A stretch of DNA of 64,000 nucleotides from Microbacterium sp. BR1 (GTDB lineage: Bacteria; Actinomycetota; Actinomycetes; Actinomycetales; Microbacteriaceae), in NCBI RefSeq assembly GCF_002812725.1, contig NZ_NMUN01000002.1, positions 248,001-312,000 on the forward strand. Direction: 5' to 3'. Within the stretch, counting starts at the first letter, position 1, and the number at the start of each line of letters is the position of its first letter. Both the position numbers and the translations under genes were made by a program. Below, piece after piece: positions 44,115-52,870 of this stretch. The notes under the pieces are model-generated. The model was not told the DNA's origin and did no database searches. It saw only the letters and a program-made list of their open reading frames with translations.

Positions 44115-44840
44115 TCACGGAGTCAACGCCGTGCGCAGCGTCTCGGCGTTGCGCACGGCGTTGCCGTCTCCGTCGTTGTTGAAGTAGGCGTAGACACGTC
44201 GCCCCTGGCCCTCCCACTCCCGGATGCGATCCGCCCACCAGGCGAGCGCGTCGTCCGTGTACGAACCGCCGTAGAGGGCCCGATCGTCGGGTCCGTGCAG
44301 CCGCACGTAGACGAGGTCGGAGGTCGCGCGCAGGATGCACGGCAACCCCGCACCGCTCATGACGCAGTACGCCGCGCGACGCCTCTCGAGCAGCTCGAAG
44401 ACGCCCTCATCGTTCCACGACGGATGCCGGAACTCGATCGCCGGTTGCGTCCATCCGGGCAGCCGGGCGAGAAACCAGTCCAGACGCTCGTCGTCGCGCT
44501 CCATCGTCGGCGGGAGCTGCACGAGCAGCGGTCCGCGGCGGCCGGCCAGTTCGTGCAGCCCCGCGCTCATCCGCTCGATCCAGTTCTCGGGCTCGCGCAG
44601 GCGGCGTGCGTGCGTCAGTCCGCGGGGAGCTTTGACGGCCATCTCGAACCCCTCGGGCAAGCGCCGTCGCCACGAGGCGAACGTGGCCGGGGGAGGCCAG
44701 CGGTAGAACGAGGCATTCAGCTCGACCGTGTCGAAAGCGGCCACATAGCACGCCAGTCTCTCGCGTGGGGGCAGCCCAGACGGGTACAGCACCGCCTCCC
44801 AGTGGTCGTAGCTCCACCCCGATGTGCCGATGCGTGCCAC
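44115..44840 (-). CDS. DUF72 domain protein
   Basis: A 241-residue TIM-barrel DUF72 protein: RIGTSGWSYDHWEAVLYP, FDTVELNASFYRWP, AVKAPRGLTH and the late YAYFNNDGDGNAVRNAETL are the family motifs. Function unknown. Start GTG 44840 is the first codon of the conserved block; ATGs further upstream would overlap the acidic small ORF. It follows that ORF by 19 bases on the same strand. Confidence 0.88.
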   Translation of the reverse strand: MARIGTSGWSYDHWEAVLYPSGLPPRERLACYVAAFDTVELNASFYRWPPPATFASWRRRLPEGFEMAVKAPRGLTHARRLREPENWIERMSAGLHELAGRRGPLLVQLPPTMERDDERLDWFLARLPGWTQPAIEFRHPSWNDEGVFELLERRRAAYCVMSGAGLPCILRATSDLVYVRLHGPDDRALYGGSYTDDALAWWADRIREWEGQGRRVYAYFNNDGDGNAVRNAETLRTALTP

Positions 44841-44859
44841 GGCGCCGGACGAGGCGTCT

Positions 44860-45024
44860 TCAGTCCGCGTCGGGTTCGACCACGGCGTCTTCCGCATCAT
44901 CCATCGCCGCGGCGCCCTCTTCGGGTGACTCCGAGCCGGCGTCGGCGGCCGCATCGTTCGATTGCTGCGGGCGCTGTTCGTCGTCGAGGGGGCCGTTGCC
45001 TGTTCCCGCGGTCGATTCGTTCAT
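44860..45024 (-). CDS. 54-residue acidic small protein
   Basis: A short frame starting at ATG 45024 with a perfect GAAGGAG (45031-45037) 6 bases upstream and stopping at TGA 44860-44862. The protein is about 30 percent Asp/Glu with no hydrophobic stretch, so it is probably disordered. Third codon positions are G/C rich like its neighbours. It lies just before the DUF72 gene and is likely co-transcribed with it. No family recognised. Confidence 0.65.
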   Translation of the reverse strand: MNESTAGTGNGPLDDEQRPQQSNDAAADAGSESPEEGAAAMDDAEDAVVEPDAD

Positions 45025-45072
45025 CGCTTGCTCCTTCTTCTGTCGTGTTCTTGCGCCCCGGATCTGGGGCCG

Positions 45073-45774
45073 TCAGGTCTCGTCACGCATGATCGGGCTG
45101 TCGTCGAGGTGAACCAACAGGTCAGCGACATCCTCGTACACCGCGTCGGCGCCCGCCACGAGAAGCTCTTCCGCGCCGTACCCGCCGCTGAGGACGCCGA
45201 TGCTCGCCACCCCCGCCCGCGCTGCCGACGACATATCCCAGACCGAGTCGCCGACCAGCACCGCCTGCTCAGCGGTGACTCGCGCCCGTTCGAGTGCGAC
45301 GTTGATCAGGTCGGGCTCCGGCTTGGCTGTCGCGACATCCTCGCCCGAGGTGACCGCATCGACCGCGTCGGACACATCCAGCGTGGCGAGGAGGGCGTCG
45401 AGTTCGTGCTGGGGTGCCGACGTGGCCAGAACCACGGTGCGGCCACGTTTCGCGAGCTCTCGCAGCAGATCCCGAGCGGATGCGAAGGGCCGGAGCCTGT
45501 CGGTGGTGGACGAGTAGTGCCGTTGGTGCGCGGTTTTCACAGCGTCGCCGAGTGCATCGGCATCGTCCCCGAGCAGGCTCTGTAGGAGCTTGCCCGAGTC
45601 CATGCCGATGGCGCGGTGGATGCGCCATGCGTCGACCGGGTGGTCGACGGCGACGAACGCCCTGTTCCAGGCGTCGATGTGGAGGTAGTTGGAATCGACG
45701 AGGGTTCCGTCGATGTCGAAGAGGACGGCCACAGGACCCGCGGATGACGCAGACATGACTCCAGCAAACGGCAT
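45073..45774 (-). CDS. HAD-superfamily phosphatase
   Basis: A 233-residue haloacid-dehalogenase-type phosphatase: VLFDIDGTLVDSNYLH (nucleophile Asp), VVLATSAPQHELDALL (motif II), AKPEPDLINVALERA (Lys) and VLVGDSVWDMSSAARAG (acidic motif IV), with a helical cap after motif I. It resembles phosphoglycolate/beta-phosphoglucomutase-type enzymes; substrate open. Start ATG 45774 or 45756 (M-S-A-S-S) are both possible. Confidence 0.88.
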   Translation of the reverse strand: MPFAGVMSASSAGPVAVLFDIDGTLVDSNYLHIDAWNRAFVAVDHPVDAWRIHRAIGMDSGKLLQSLLGDDADALGDAVKTAHQRHYSSTTDRLRPFASARDLLRELAKRGRTVVLATSAPQHELDALLATLDVSDAVDAVTSGEDVATAKPEPDLINVALERARVTAEQAVLVGDSVWDMSSAARAGVASIGVLSGGYGAEELLVAGADAVYEDVADLLVHLDDSPIMRDET

Positions 45775-45833
45775 GACCCCCCGGGGTGCCGAGGGGCTGG
45801 CGGAATCCGGCCGAGTGTGCCAGCAACGCGAGT

Positions 45834-45866
45834 GCGCCGCACCCGGAGGGGATCCAGGTGCGGCGC
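45834..45866. terminator. Terminator of DoxX-like gene
   Basis: A perfect 10-bp stem, GCGCCGCACC with GGTGCGGCGC, around a 13-base loop, extended by GAG/CTC. It is 17 bases after the DoxX stop (minus strand) and could also act on the plus strand. Confidence 0.75.
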
Positions 45867-45883
45867 TCTCGGAACGGGCGGGG

Positions 45884-46483
45884 TCAGATCAGCCAGGGCT
45901 GGCTGCGCACGATCGACAGCTTGCGCCACGGGATGCCGAAGCCCCACGTGTCTCCGGCGTACGTCGCGGCGACCGCGATCAGGGCGAGGGCGTAGATGAT
46001 GTGGTAATCGACGAGGGGGTTGGTCGACGCCGTCAGGTGCGCGAACGGCCACTCGGCCAGGTACATCAGCACCATGATCACCGAACCGACGACCGCGCTC
46101 ACCCGCAGGCCGATCCCGAGCATGACCGCGACGCCGATCCCGAGCATTCCGGCCATGAACAGCACGTCGGTCAGGGGGCTGGCGATGCTCGCGAAGAACC
46201 CCTTGAGCGGACCGACGACCGCGTCACTGTTGAGGAATCCCTGGCTGGGGGTGCCGCCATTCATCCAGGCGCGCTCGGGCGGGGTCGAGAAGCCCAGGCC
46301 GAAGGTCTTGTCGAGAAAGGCCCAGAGGAAGATGAAGCCGGTCGCCAATCGCAGGATTGCGAGGGAGTAACGGCCGGCCGCAGTCCCGGCTGTCACATTC
46401 CGGGTATCGTGCTCGCCCGAGACCTGGCGCGGCATGGTGGCTCCGGACAGGGAAATGGTTGCGCGTGCGCTGGTGATCGTCAC
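45884..46483 (-). CDS. DoxX-family membrane protein
   Basis: A 199-residue protein with four helices of the DoxX type: SLAILRLATGFIFLWAFLDKTFGLG, then VLFMAGMLGIGVAVMLGIGLRVSAVVGSVIMVLMYLAEWP and DYHIIYALALIAVAATYAGDTWGFG. GTG 46483 follows GAGGAG by 6 bases, which fixes the start although the frame is open far upstream. Function of the family is not clear; some members support redox or sulfur chemistry. Confidence 0.87.
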   Translation of the reverse strand: MTITSARATISLSGATMPRQVSGEHDTRNVTAGTAAGRYSLAILRLATGFIFLWAFLDKTFGLGFSTPPERAWMNGGTPSQGFLNSDAVVGPLKGFFASIASPLTDVLFMAGMLGIGVAVMLGIGLRVSAVVGSVIMVLMYLAEWPFAHLTASTNPLVDYHIIYALALIAVAATYAGDTWGFGIPWRKLSIVRSQPWLI

Positions 46484-46750
46484 CGGATGCTCCTCGATAG
46501 GGTTCCCCGCCGTATCTGCTGACCGGCTGGGCTGATGACCCAACGTTCTCGCGCTCGAGCGCCCTGAAATAGTGCCGAAGGTCCCACCGCACGACGGCGT
46601 GTCCGGCCGCATGGAGTCGTGCTGAGGCATCCGGGACCTTCGGCCCTGCCGCGACGCCCCGCGGGGTGCGAGCGTCGTACCCGGCGGGTGACGGCGGCGT
46701 GGAGCTGGCGGCCGGCCGATCCGCAGCCCGACGGCAGCTGAAAGAAGATC

Positions 46751-48079
46751 ATGAACGGTCAACGCCCCCGGTCGACCCGCAAGGGGGTGAAGATCGTCGC
46801 CATCGTCGGCGGTTCGATCGTCGCGCTGGCGGCCACGCTCCTGGTCGTGGTCCTGATAGCCGGGGGCATCCTCGCCCCAGCCACGTATCGGGAACCGTGG
46901 GACGAGGAATATGCCGCGAGGTTCGATGACCCGCGAATGCAACTCGTCGCGCGCGCCGTGCTCGCGCCGAGCAGCCACAACGAACAACCATGGCGGGTGC
47001 GCCTGGACGAGGCCGACGAAAACGTGCTCTATCTGTACACGGATTCTCACCGGCTGACCCCCGAGGTCGACCCGCTCGCCCGGCAGACGATGATCTCTCA
47101 GGGCACCTTCTTGGAGTACCTCGTGATTGCTGGACGGCACGTCGGAACGGATGTCACCATCGAGCTGTTTCCCGACGGGACATACGACGAGGCGGACCTG
47201 CCGGCCAGCATGGACGAACTCCCCGTCGCCCGGATCGTGCTCAGCCCTCGCTCCGATGCGAACAGCGATGACTACGCGTCACTGTTCCTCTCAGACACGA
47301 ATCGCGGCCCCTACGCGCCCATCGAGGTGACGGCCGAGCAGGCGAGCGACCTCGAGGCGCTGGCCACGATGACAGGCCTCACCCTGACCGTCCACCGAGA
47401 CCGTGAGGACGTCTCGGCGATCGGTGCCGCGACCGTGCGCGGCACCGTCATCGAGTCCGAGAACCAGGCCGTTGCGGCCGAGAGCGCGAGGATCTTCCGC
47501 TCCAACGAATACCGCAAGAACGAGACGCGCTCGGGCTTCGCGGTCGAGGGGCAGGGAACCGACGGCTTCATGAAGTACCTCCTGCAGGGCCTGACGACTC
47601 TGCTCCCGGGCACCAACAGCGCCGAGGCGGCCGCCGAACGAGCCGTCGCGCTCGCGACGAATGGCGCGGTGCACACCCCCGCGTACATCGTGCTCGAAAC
47701 GGCGGGCAACACCCGGATCGATCAGGTCCGGTCCGGGATGCTCTACGCACAAGTGTCGCTGCGCGCTCGCAGCATGGGGCTCGTCGTCCAGCCGGTCAGT
47801 CAGGTCCTCGAGGAGTACCCGTCGATGAGGGCCGAGCGGGCTGCCATCCACTCCGCATACGCCACAGACGGGGGCACCATCCAGATGCTCGTCCGGCTCG
47901 GTACGCCGACGGTCGATTACCCGCCCACGATGCGTCGCGATGCCGGCGATCTGCTCGTCGAGAAACGCTGGTGGCACCCGACCGATGGGCGCCAACGACC
48001 CGATGAGACGCATGCTTTGAGAGATAGACGCGACCGCCTTCGTATGCAACCCCGCCAATGCACAGACAGAGTGAGGTAA
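46751..48079 (+). CDS. Membrane-anchored nitroreductase-like (Acg-type) protein
   Basis: A 442-residue protein with one N-terminal helix (about residues 14-41) and a nitroreductase-like FMN fold outside or at the membrane. The FMN-binding VLAPSSHNEQPWRV at residues 70-83 is the nitroreductase signature, and the second half has a GMLYAQVSLRARSMGLVVQPVSQ block as in Acg. Acg proteins lack ordinary nitroreductase activity and may hold flavin. The end (after HPTDGRQ) is Arg-rich and less conserved. AAAGAAG precedes the ATG. It is 44 bases upstream of oleA on the same strand. Confidence 0.75.
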   Translation: MNGQRPRSTRKGVKIVAIVGGSIVALAATLLVVVLIAGGILAPATYREPWDEEYAARFDDPRMQLVARAVLAPSSHNEQPWRVRLDEADENVLYLYTDSHRLTPEVDPLARQTMISQGTFLEYLVIAGRHVGTDVTIELFPDGTYDEADLPASMDELPVARIVLSPRSDANSDDYASLFLSDTNRGPYAPIEVTAEQASDLEALATMTGLTLTVHRDREDVSAIGAATVRGTVIESENQAVAAESARIFRSNEYRKNETRSGFAVEGQGTDGFMKYLLQGLTTLLPGTNSAEAAAERAVALATNGAVHTPAYIVLETAGNTRIDQVRSGMLYAQVSLRARSMGLVVQPVSQVLEEYPSMRAERAAIHSAYATDGGTIQMLVRLGTPTVDYPPTMRRDAGDLLVEKRWWHPTDGRQRPDETHALRDRRDRLRMQPRQCTDRVR

Positions 48080-48123
48080 AACCATATGAGGGGGAATGCA
48101 TCGGCCCCCCTGAAGGAGACTCT

Positions 48124-49146
48124 GTGCCCGGCAATGCCACCGCCCGCTTCAGCAACGTCGCGTTGCTTTCCGTTGCGAGCGTTCTTCCCGGTCGTGTGAC
48201 GACCTCTGACGAGATCGAGGATCGCCTCGCGCCTTCTCTCAAGCGACTGAAGCTGCGCAGCGGACTGCTGAAACGCGTCGCGGGTGTGCTCGAACGCCGC
48301 AACTGGGCCGCGGGCGAGACCGCCGACGCGTCGACCATCTCGGCGGGCCGGCAGGCGCTCGCCGAAGCCGGCGTCAGCGCGTCCGAGGTCGGGCTGCTGA
48401 TCAACACCTCCGTCACGCGAACGAACCTCGAGCCATCCGTCGCCGTCGCCCTGCACCATGGCCTCGACCTGCCGAGCTCCGCGGTCAACTTCGACATCGC
48501 CAATGCCTGCCTCGGCTTCATCAACGGCATGTCGCTCGCCGCGACGATGATCGAGTCCGGGCAGATCCGGTACGCCGTCGTCGTTGCGGGCGAGGACGCC
48601 GACGAGATCCAGATCAATACGATCGAGCGTCTGCTGCACGCCGACGGTGATCGCGACGGCTTCATGAGCGAGTTCGCGTCGTTGACGCTGGGCTCGGGCT
48701 CTGCCGCGGCCGTGCTCGGACGCGCCGACGAGCACCCCGAGGGGCACCGGATTCTCGGGGGCGTGACGCGTGCCGCGACGGAGTTCCACAGGCTCTGCGT
48801 CGGCAGCGTCGACGGCATGTTCACCGACGCGAAGGCGCTCTTGAAGGGCGGCCTGGACCTGGTGGTCTCGGCGTGGAAGGACGCGTCGAGCGAGTGGGAC
48901 TGGAAGTCGATGAACCGGTACATCACGCACCAGGTGTCGTCGATCCACACCCACGCGATCGTCAAGGCCGTGAACCTGGACGCATCCCGCGTTCCGACGA
49001 CCTTCCCGCACTATGGCAACATCGGCCCGGCCTCGGTTCCGATCACTCTCGTCGAAGAGCAGGCCAGCCTGAAGAAGGGCGACCGGGTACTGCTGATGGG
49101 CGTCGGCTCGGGCCTGAACACGGCCATGATGGAGCTCGCCTGGTGA
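48124..49146 (+). CDS. oleA: Long-chain thiolase OleA (head-to-head Claisen condensation)
   Basis: A 340-residue thiolase-superfamily enzyme that joins two fatty acyl-CoAs into a beta-keto acid, the first step of long-chain alkene synthesis. Catalytic residues are Cys129 in NFDIANACLGF, His269 in YITHQ and Asn299 in HYGNIGPAS. Their spacing is close to that in Xanthomonas OleA. GTG 48124 is chosen because AAGGAG is 5 bases upstream. It overlaps oleBC by GTGA. Confidence 0.9.
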   Translation: MPGNATARFSNVALLSVASVLPGRVTTSDEIEDRLAPSLKRLKLRSGLLKRVAGVLERRNWAAGETADASTISAGRQALAEAGVSASEVGLLINTSVTRTNLEPSVAVALHHGLDLPSSAVNFDIANACLGFINGMSLAATMIESGQIRYAVVVAGEDADEIQINTIERLLHADGDRDGFMSEFASLTLGSGSAAAVLGRADEHPEGHRILGGVTRAATEFHRLCVGSVDGMFTDAKALLKGGLDLVVSAWKDASSEWDWKSMNRYITHQVSSIHTHAIVKAVNLDASRVPTTFPHYGNIGPASVPITLVEEQASLKKGDRVLLMGVGSGLNTAMMELAW

Positions 49147-51812
49147 CTGACGCCGATCGGCGGATGCTCGCAGGGTTGCCTGAGCTCGACATCCGTTTCA
49201 GCCGCACGCGCCTCGTGCGCCACCGGGGAACGGATGTCTCGCGGGAGTGGCACTACCTCGACACGGGTGACGAACTCGCGCGCCTCGTGCGGCCGGGCGG
49301 CGGCGAGGTCGTCGGCACGATCCTCGCGGTGCACGGCAACCCGACGTGGTCGTACCTGTGGCGCCGCCTCGCGTCGGCATCGCTGCGAGCGGCCGAGAAG
49401 GGCGGGCCCGCCTGGCGCGTCATCGCGGTCGACCAGCTCGACATGGGTTTCTCGGCGCGTACCGGCACGACCCGCACGCTGCCGCAGCGGGTGACCGACC
49501 TCGCCGACTTCACCGAAGACCTGGGCCTCGAAGGCCCGGTGATCACGCTCGGTCACGACTGGGGTGGCGTGATCTCGCTGGGCTGGGCGGTCGATCACCC
49601 CGAGATGCTCGCCGGAGTCATCACGCTCAACACCGCCGTGCACCACCCCGAGGGTGTTCCGATCCCCGCGCCGCTGCGGCTCGCGGGGGCCCGCGGTGTG
49701 CTCGCGGCATCCACCGTCTCGACTCCCGCGTTTCTCGAAACCACACTCGCCCTCGCTCAGCCGCCGCTCGCGCCCGAGGTCAAGGATGCCTTCCGCGCGC
49801 CATACCGAACCGCCGCGCGGCGACACGGGATTGGCGGCTTCGTCGCGGACATTCCGGTGGATGCCGCCGATCCGGGTTTCGCCGAGCTGCAGCGCATCGC
49901 CGCCGGTGTTACCGAGCTCGAGGTTCCGGCGCTGCTGCTGTGGGGGCCGAAGGATCCGATCTTCGGCGACCGCTACCTCGACGACCTGATCGACCGGCTG
50001 CCGCACGCCGACGTGCACCGCTTCGAGGGCGCCGGGCACCTGATCGCCGAGGACCGCTCGTACGCGGACGCGATCCTGACGTGGCTGGGTGACAACGCCG
50101 AGCGTCTGGCCGGGAGACTGGACGAGGCCGCTCCGAGAGAATCAGCGGATGTCTCCGCCCCGGTTCCCTTCACGCCGCTGTGGGCCGCGCTCGAGGCGCG
50201 CCGCGACGACGACGATGTCGCGATCATCGACATGGCCGCGGGCAGGGGCGCGGGGGGCGAGCGCCGCGTCAGCTGGCGACAGCTCGACGATCGGGTGCGG
50301 AGCCTGGCCGCGGGACTCGCGCGCATCGGTGTGCAGAAGGGGCAGCGCGTGTCGGTGCTCGTGCCCCCGGGGCCGACGCTGACGGCCGTGATCTACGCGT
50401 GCCTGCGCATCGGCGCTGTTGTGGTCGTCGCGGACGCCGGGCTCGGCGTCCGCGGACTCTCGCGCGCCGTGCGGGGTGCCTGGCCGGATGTCGTGATCGG
50501 CGAGCTGCCGGGGCTCTCAGCCGCCCGGGCACTGGGGTGGCCCGGCACGCGCATCTCGGTCGCGCGCCTGCCCCGAGCATCCGCACGGCTTCTCGGTGTT
50601 TCGCACGACCTCACGGCGATCGCTCGGGCGAGGGCTTCGGCTCCGCTTCCCCCCGAACCGGCTGCCGACGATCCCGCGGCGATCCTGTTCACGTCGGGAT
50701 CGACCGGTCCCGCGAAGGGCGTCGCCTACACGCATCGTCAGCTCTCGGCGCTGCGCGATGTGCTCGCGGCTCACTTCGAGGTGAGCGGGGATACGGGCCT
50801 GGTCACCGGTTTCGCGCCGTTCGCGCTGCTGGGGCCCGCGCTCGGCACGCGTTCGGCGACTCCCGACATGGATGTCTCGGCGCCGCGCACCCTCACGGCG
50901 CGCGCTGTCGCGGCCGCGGTCAGGGCCTCCGATGCCCGCATCGTGTTCCTCTCGCCCGCCGCGATCCTGAACGTCGTCGCGACCGCCGCCGCCCTCTCCG
51001 CCGACGATCGCCGCGCGCTCGAGCGGGTGCGCACGTTCCTGTCGACGGGCGCTCCCGTCGGCGAACCGCTTCTCGCCGCGGCGGCGCAGCTCATGCCCAA
51101 TGCCGAGCCGCACACCCCGTACGGCATGACCGAGTGCCTGCTCGTCACGGACGTGACGCTCGCCGGCATCCGCGCGGTGTCGGATGCCGCCGACCGCGGC
51201 GTCTGCGTCGGCTCCGCGATCGGGTCCAACCGTGTGCTGATCAGTGCGTTGGACGCGTCGGGACGGGCTGTCGGCGCCCCGAGCGACGAGCCCGGGGTGC
51301 TGGGCGAGGTCGTCGTCTCGGCCGAGCACCTGAAGACGTCGTACGACCGCCTGTGGCTCACCGATCGGGGTGCCGTTCGCGACACTCCCGCCGAGGGTCG
51401 CTGGCACCGCACGGGCGACGTCGGTCACCTCGACGCCGAGGGGCGACTCTGGATCGAGGGGCGTCTGCCGCACGTGCTCGTCACGGCCGACGGTCCCGTC
51501 GCGCCGGTCGGGCCCGAGCAACAGATCGAGGCCTCGACATCCGTGCGCCGCGCAGCCGTCGTCGGCATGGGGCCCCAGGGTCTCCGGCAAGCCGTGGCGG
51601 TCGTCGAGACGGCCCCGGCAGTCGCGCGCCCGGGCTTGGCATCGCCCGAGCTGACAGCGGACGTCCGCGGATGCACCGCCCTGCCCCTCGTCGCGGTGCT
51701 GGTCGTGCCGCACCTGCCCACCGACATCCGTCACAACTCCAAGATCGACCGCACGCGGCTGTCCGAGTGGGCGGAGCGCACACTCGCGGGCGGACGGATG
51801 ACGCGGCCGTGA
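49143..51812 (+). CDS. oleBC: OleBC fusion: beta-lactone decarboxylase plus beta-lactone synthetase
   Basis: An 889-residue two-domain enzyme. Residues ~1-325 are a haloalkane-dehalogenase-like hydrolase (OleB): HGNPTW oxyanion loop, nucleophile Asp139 in GHDWGG, Asp271 and His299 as triad; it removes CO2 from the beta-lactone to give the cis-alkene. Residues ~340-889 are an AMP-dependent synthetase (OleC): ILFTSGSTGPAKGV at ~514-527, YGMTE, and WHRTGDVGHLDAEGRLWIEGR; it closes the beta-lactone. The fusion is known from Micrococcus-type actinobacteria. The next gene, oleD, starts on its stop codon. Confidence 0.92.
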   Translation: MTDADRRMLAGLPELDIRFSRTRLVRHRGTDVSREWHYLDTGDELARLVRPGGGEVVGTILAVHGNPTWSYLWRRLASASLRAAEKGGPAWRVIAVDQLDMGFSARTGTTRTLPQRVTDLADFTEDLGLEGPVITLGHDWGGVISLGWAVDHPEMLAGVITLNTAVHHPEGVPIPAPLRLAGARGVLAASTVSTPAFLETTLALAQPPLAPEVKDAFRAPYRTAARRHGIGGFVADIPVDAADPGFAELQRIAAGVTELEVPALLLWGPKDPIFGDRYLDDLIDRLPHADVHRFEGAGHLIAEDRSYADAILTWLGDNAERLAGRLDEAAPRESADVSAPVPFTPLWAALEARRDDDDVAIIDMAAGRGAGGERRVSWRQLDDRVRSLAAGLARIGVQKGQRVSVLVPPGPTLTAVIYACLRIGAVVVVADAGLGVRGLSRAVRGAWPDVVIGELPGLSAARALGWPGTRISVARLPRASARLLGVSHDLTAIARARASAPLPPEPAADDPAAILFTSGSTGPAKGVAYTHRQLSALRDVLAAHFEVSGDTGLVTGFAPFALLGPALGTRSATPDMDVSAPRTLTARAVAAAVRASDARIVFLSPAAILNVVATAAALSADDRRALERVRTFLSTGAPVGEPLLAAAAQLMPNAEPHTPYGMTECLLVTDVTLAGIRAVSDAADRGVCVGSAIGSNRVLISALDASGRAVGAPSDEPGVLGEVVVSAEHLKTSYDRLWLTDRGAVRDTPAEGRWHRTGDVGHLDAEGRLWIEGRLPHVLVTADGPVAPVGPEQQIEASTSVRRAAVVGMGPQGLRQAVAVVETAPAVARPGLASPELTADVRGCTALPLVAVLVVPHLPTDIRHNSKIDRTRLSEWAERTLAGGRMTRP

Positions 51813-52777
51813 TCGTCGCCGTCACGGGAGCGTCCGGATACCTCGGCCGCGCGGTCGCGGCCGAGCTCGTCGCATCCGGACACGACGTCCGCGCCCTGCA
51901 GCGTCGACCCTCGCGCGTCGACGGGGTTACGGATGTGCTCGGCTCGATAACCGATGCCGCCGCCGTCGCGCGGGTGGTCGACGGAGCCGAAGGCGTCGTT
52001 CACCTCGCCGCGAAGGTGTCGTTGGCGGGGGATCCCGCGGAGTTCCGCGCGGTCAACGTCGAGGGGACGCGGGCGCTGCTCGACGCGGCCGAGCGGGCCG
52101 GCGCATCCCGTTTCGTGCAGGTTTCGTCGCCGTCGGTCGCGCACGCGGGCGCAGCGCTCGCCGGAGTGGGTGCCGAGCCGGCCTCGCCGACGGACGCTCG
52201 CGGCGAGTACGCGCGGACGAAGGCCGAGGCCGAGCTGATCGCGCTCGGACGCGACTCCGACGCGATGCGGGTCGTCGCGGTGCGCCCGCACCTCGTCTGG
52301 GGACCGGGCGACACGCAGCTCGTCGGCCGGATCCTCGATCGTGCCCGTCGGGGGCGACTGCCCCTGCTCGACGGCGGACGGGCCCTCATCGACTCGACCT
52401 ACGTCGACAACGCGGCGACCGGAATCGTCGCGGCCCTGCACCGTGCCGATACCGCTCGCGGCCGCGCCTTCGTCATCACCAACGGCGAACCGCGATCCGT
52501 CGGCGAACTGCTCGCGGGCATCTGCCTAGCGTCGGGGGTGCGGCCCCCGCGGTGGAGCATCCCGGCGGGGGTCGCCCGCGCGGCCGGGTCGCTCATCGAG
52601 CTGGCGTGGGCGCTGCGCCCCGGCGAGGACGAGCCGCCCATGACGCGGTTCCTGGCGGAGCAGCTGTCGACCGCGCACTGGTTCGACCAGCGTGGTACGC
52701 GGCAAGCCCTGGATTGGGCTCCGACCGTCAGCATCGACGAAGGGCTCCGCCGACTCGCCGCGCACGCCGGCTCCTGA
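51809..52777 (+). CDS. oleD: 2-alkyl-3-ketoalkanoate reductase OleD
   Basis: A 322-residue extended short-chain dehydrogenase. The N-terminal nucleotide motif is VTGASGYLG (residues 5-13), and the catalytic Y-x-x-x-K is YARTK (Tyr134, Lys138) with VSSPSV before it. OleD reduces the OleA product to the beta-hydroxy acid used by OleC, so the set is complete although gene order (A-BC-D) does not follow the reaction order. GTG 51809 overlaps the oleBC stop. Confidence 0.9.
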   Translation: MIVAVTGASGYLGRAVAAELVASGHDVRALQRRPSRVDGVTDVLGSITDAAAVARVVDGAEGVVHLAAKVSLAGDPAEFRAVNVEGTRALLDAAERAGASRFVQVSSPSVAHAGAALAGVGAEPASPTDARGEYARTKAEAELIALGRDSDAMRVVAVRPHLVWGPGDTQLVGRILDRARRGRLPLLDGGRALIDSTYVDNAATGIVAALHRADTARGRAFVITNGEPRSVGELLAGICLASGVRPPRWSIPAGVARAAGSLIELAWALRPGEDEPPMTRFLAEQLSTAHWFDQRGTRQALDWAPTVSIDEGLRRLAAHAGS

Positions 52778-52782
52778 ACGTT

Positions 52783-52823
52783 CGCCGCGCCACGACCGCG
52801 CGTAGGCGCGCACGGGCGCGGCG
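52783..52823. terminator. Terminator between oleD and HNH gene
   Basis: CGCCGCGCC (52783-52791) pairs perfectly with GGCGCGGCG (52815-52823), between the converging oleD and HNH endonuclease genes. Confidence 0.55.
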
Positions 52824-52870
52824 CAACGGGTCACTTCGACGAGCGCAGTTACCGAGAGGGTGTGCGCACC

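Noticed and set aside
46621..46750. Extra gene between DoxX and the nitroreductase-like gene
   Set aside because: Short plus-strand frames here have Arg/Pro-rich translations and no start signals; the gap looks like promoter DNA.
46484..47140. Long N-terminal extension of the DoxX-like gene
   Set aside because: The frame is open but GAGGAG before GTG 46483 and the conserved domain fix the start; the extension runs antisense to the nitroreductase gene.
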